A DNA stretch of 6,529 nt, taken from NCBI GenBank assembly GCA_005877345.1, contig VBPR01000174.1, positions 1 to 6,529 of the forward strand, given 5' to 3'. The DNA is from Nitrososphaerota archaeon (GTDB lineage: Archaea; Thermoproteota; Nitrososphaeria; Nitrososphaerales; Nitrososphaeraceae). Both the position numbers and the translations under genes were made by a program. Of this stretch, positions 5,729-6,529 are shown one piece after another; within the stretch, counting starts at the first letter, position 1; each line of letters begins with the position of its first letter. The notes beneath the pieces were generated by a model. The model made no database searches. It had not been told where the DNA came from and was given only the letters and a program-made list of their open reading frames with translations.

Positions 5729-5766
5729 CTAATTGTAACTGATGATTGTTATATGAATTAGTTTTT
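5729..5766 (+). terminator. Possible weak terminator after the YHS gene
   Basis: CTAATT (5729-5734) can pair with AATTAG (5756-5761), and five T (5762-5766) follow immediately. The stem is only A-U rich apart from one G-C pair, so the T-run is probably the working part. It suggests the YHS and zinc-ribbon genes are transcribed at least partly separately. Confidence 0.35.
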
Positions 5767-5807
5767 CTTGTCATAACTAATTAACCTAACAAAAGATATT
5801 CCTAATT

Positions 5808-6008
5808 ATGAGTACTTCACCATTGTCATACTACAATATTGAATTGGTTTGCAACAAATGTGGGAGTTTGAACAATAGAATGTCGAATTTAAAATCTGTT
5901 CGTGATATGTTAAAGCCTATTAACAGTATATGCAAGAATTGCGGAATTTCATTAAATCCATTTGACTTTCTCATATCCGCTGAAAGAAGATATGAAAAAT
6001 TTGTCTAA
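5808..6008 (+). CDS. Small zinc-ribbon protein, function unknown
   Basis: The 66-residue protein has two CxxC knuckles, C15-NK-C18 within LVCNKCGS and C42-KN-C45 within SICKNCGIS, separated by 23 residues. This is a typical zinc-ribbon spacing, and each knuckle is followed by Gly as in transcription-factor and rubredoxin-like ribbons. The middle (SNLKSVRDMLKPIN) and the end (FDFLISAERRYEKFV) look helical. No family name is recognised. Such miniature ribbons are common in archaea and may bind nucleic acid or a protein partner. The ATG at 5808 is the only good start. Its 3' end faces that of rpiA, 85 bp away. Grouping with the YHS and wHTH genes suggests, but does not show, a shared metal-related role. 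Confidence 0.75.
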   Translation: MSTSPLSYYNIELVCNKCGSLNNRMSNLKSVRDMLKPINSICKNCGISLNPFDFLISAERRYEKFV

Positions 6009-6093
6009 AATTTACTAACAAATATGTTGTATGGTTTATAACTAGACACTGGAAAGTAGGAAATGTGAAATATCTTCAGGTACTTGCTAGTGA

Positions 6094-6529
6094 TTAGCCT
6101 CTTTTGGGCGTTACATGTTCGAAATCGTTCTCACCAGTTATCTTGTAATAACAATGAGCAAGATCGGTAAATAATCCCACTTCTATGACACCTGGAATAT
6201 TTTTTATGTCCCTTTCAGTTTCTTTTAAATTATCATATTTTGGTAACAACGTGTCGTAAATTATGTTGCCATTTTCAGTTATGAATGGATAGCCTTTATC
6301 CAACATACGCATCTTCGGTAAACCTCCAATTTGCTTCAGTTCCTTCATTACAAAATTTCTACCAAATGGAATAACCTCTACGGGAACTGCGATAGTAAAT
6401 TTGTCAACAAATTTGTTAGCCTGAGCAACAATTACAAATTTTTGCGAAGATGAAATTAGGATTTTCTCCCGTAAAAGAGCACCTCCTCCTCCTTTTATCA
6501 TATTGTAATCTGAATCTATCTGATCAGCA
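6094..6529 (-). CDS. rpiA: Ribose-5-phosphate isomerase A, C-terminal part (cut by window edge)
   Basis: RpiA interconverts ribose 5-phosphate and ribulose 5-phosphate in pentose metabolism, which in archaea supplies nucleotide precursors. About 144 residues are visible out of a usual 225-235, so the N-terminal Rossmann part lies beyond the right edge. The reading frame is open to the edge as ADQIDSDYN before MIKGGGGALLREKIL. The ATG at 6501 is therefore internal and not the start. The K-GGGGA loop and the REK glutamate are the known active-site elements of RpiA, and the Asp of ADQ corresponds to the family's GAD-E/Q aspartate. Downstream, FVIVAQANKFVD, AVPVEVIPFGR, the MRM segment and IPGVIEVGLFTDLA match the rest of the family. 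The gene is convergent with the zinc-ribbon gene. Confidence 0.96.
   Translation of the reverse strand, partial: ADQIDSDYNMIKGGGGALLREKILISSSQKFVIVAQANKFVDKFTIAVPVEVIPFGRNFVMKELKQIGGLPKMRMLDKGYPFITENGNIIYDTLLPKYDNLKETERDIKNIPGVIEVGLFTDLAHCYYKITGENDFEHVTPKRG

Noticed and set aside
5100..6093. CRISPR, insertion sequence or defence cassette in the small-gene region
   Set aside because: No regularly spaced repeats, no transposase or nuclease motifs and no terminal inverted repeats are visible.
6094..6501. RpiA as a complete short protein starting at ATG 6501
   Set aside because: The frame stays open to the window edge and the residues before the ATG (ADQIDSDYN) belong to the RpiA family, so the gene is cut by the window rather than short.

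Overview
The window looks like AT-rich core chromosome of an archaeon. The most likely source is an ammonia-oxidising thaumarchaeon (Nitrososphaerota) of the Nitrososphaera/Nitrosocosmicus kind. This is inferred from the archaeal/eukaryote-type prolyl-tRNA synthetase, the archaeal-style NadE and ThrC sequences, TATA-like boxes about 25 bp upstream of several start codons (leaderless transcripts), frequent TTG starts, and many tiny zinc-binding or winged-helix proteins. The lineage cannot be proved without a database search. No mobile element, CRISPR array or complete RNA gene is visible.

Layout. 1-1050 (minus): a small Cys-containing protein of unknown function followed by proS, which runs off the left edge; the two are probably co-transcribed. 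1051-1215: a divergent promoter region that also holds a 7-bp inverted repeat and a tRNA-Gly-like half fragment. 1216-1629 (plus): a short J-domain protein with a C-terminal membrane anchor. 1641-1844 (minus): a two-helix membrane peptide, convergent with it. 1951-5079 (minus): an asparagine-synthase-type ATP-pyrophosphatase with a cysteine-rich tail, then a threonine synthase, then NAD synthetase. The last two are 2 bp apart and certainly form one unit. 5139-5384 (minus): a winged-helix regulator. 5585-5728 and 5808-6008 (plus): a stand-alone YHS-domain protein and a small zinc-ribbon protein. 6094-6529 (minus): the C-terminal part of ribose-5-phosphate isomerase A, which runs off the right edge.

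How the genes fit together. proS, thrC, nadE and rpiA are housekeeping functions (translation, amino acid, NAD and pentose metabolism). The less ordinary parts are: (i) the AsnB-like enzyme, which lacks a glutaminase domain and ends in a seven-cysteine cluster; (ii) the wHTH/YHS/zinc-ribbon group, whose shared intergenic region carries a 13-bp perfect direct repeat, one copy lying between the TATA box and the start codon of the YHS gene; (iii) the membrane-anchored J protein; and (iv) the tRNA-like relic. I do not see a clear-cut new defence or mobile system. The candidates for something undescribed are (i) and (ii).
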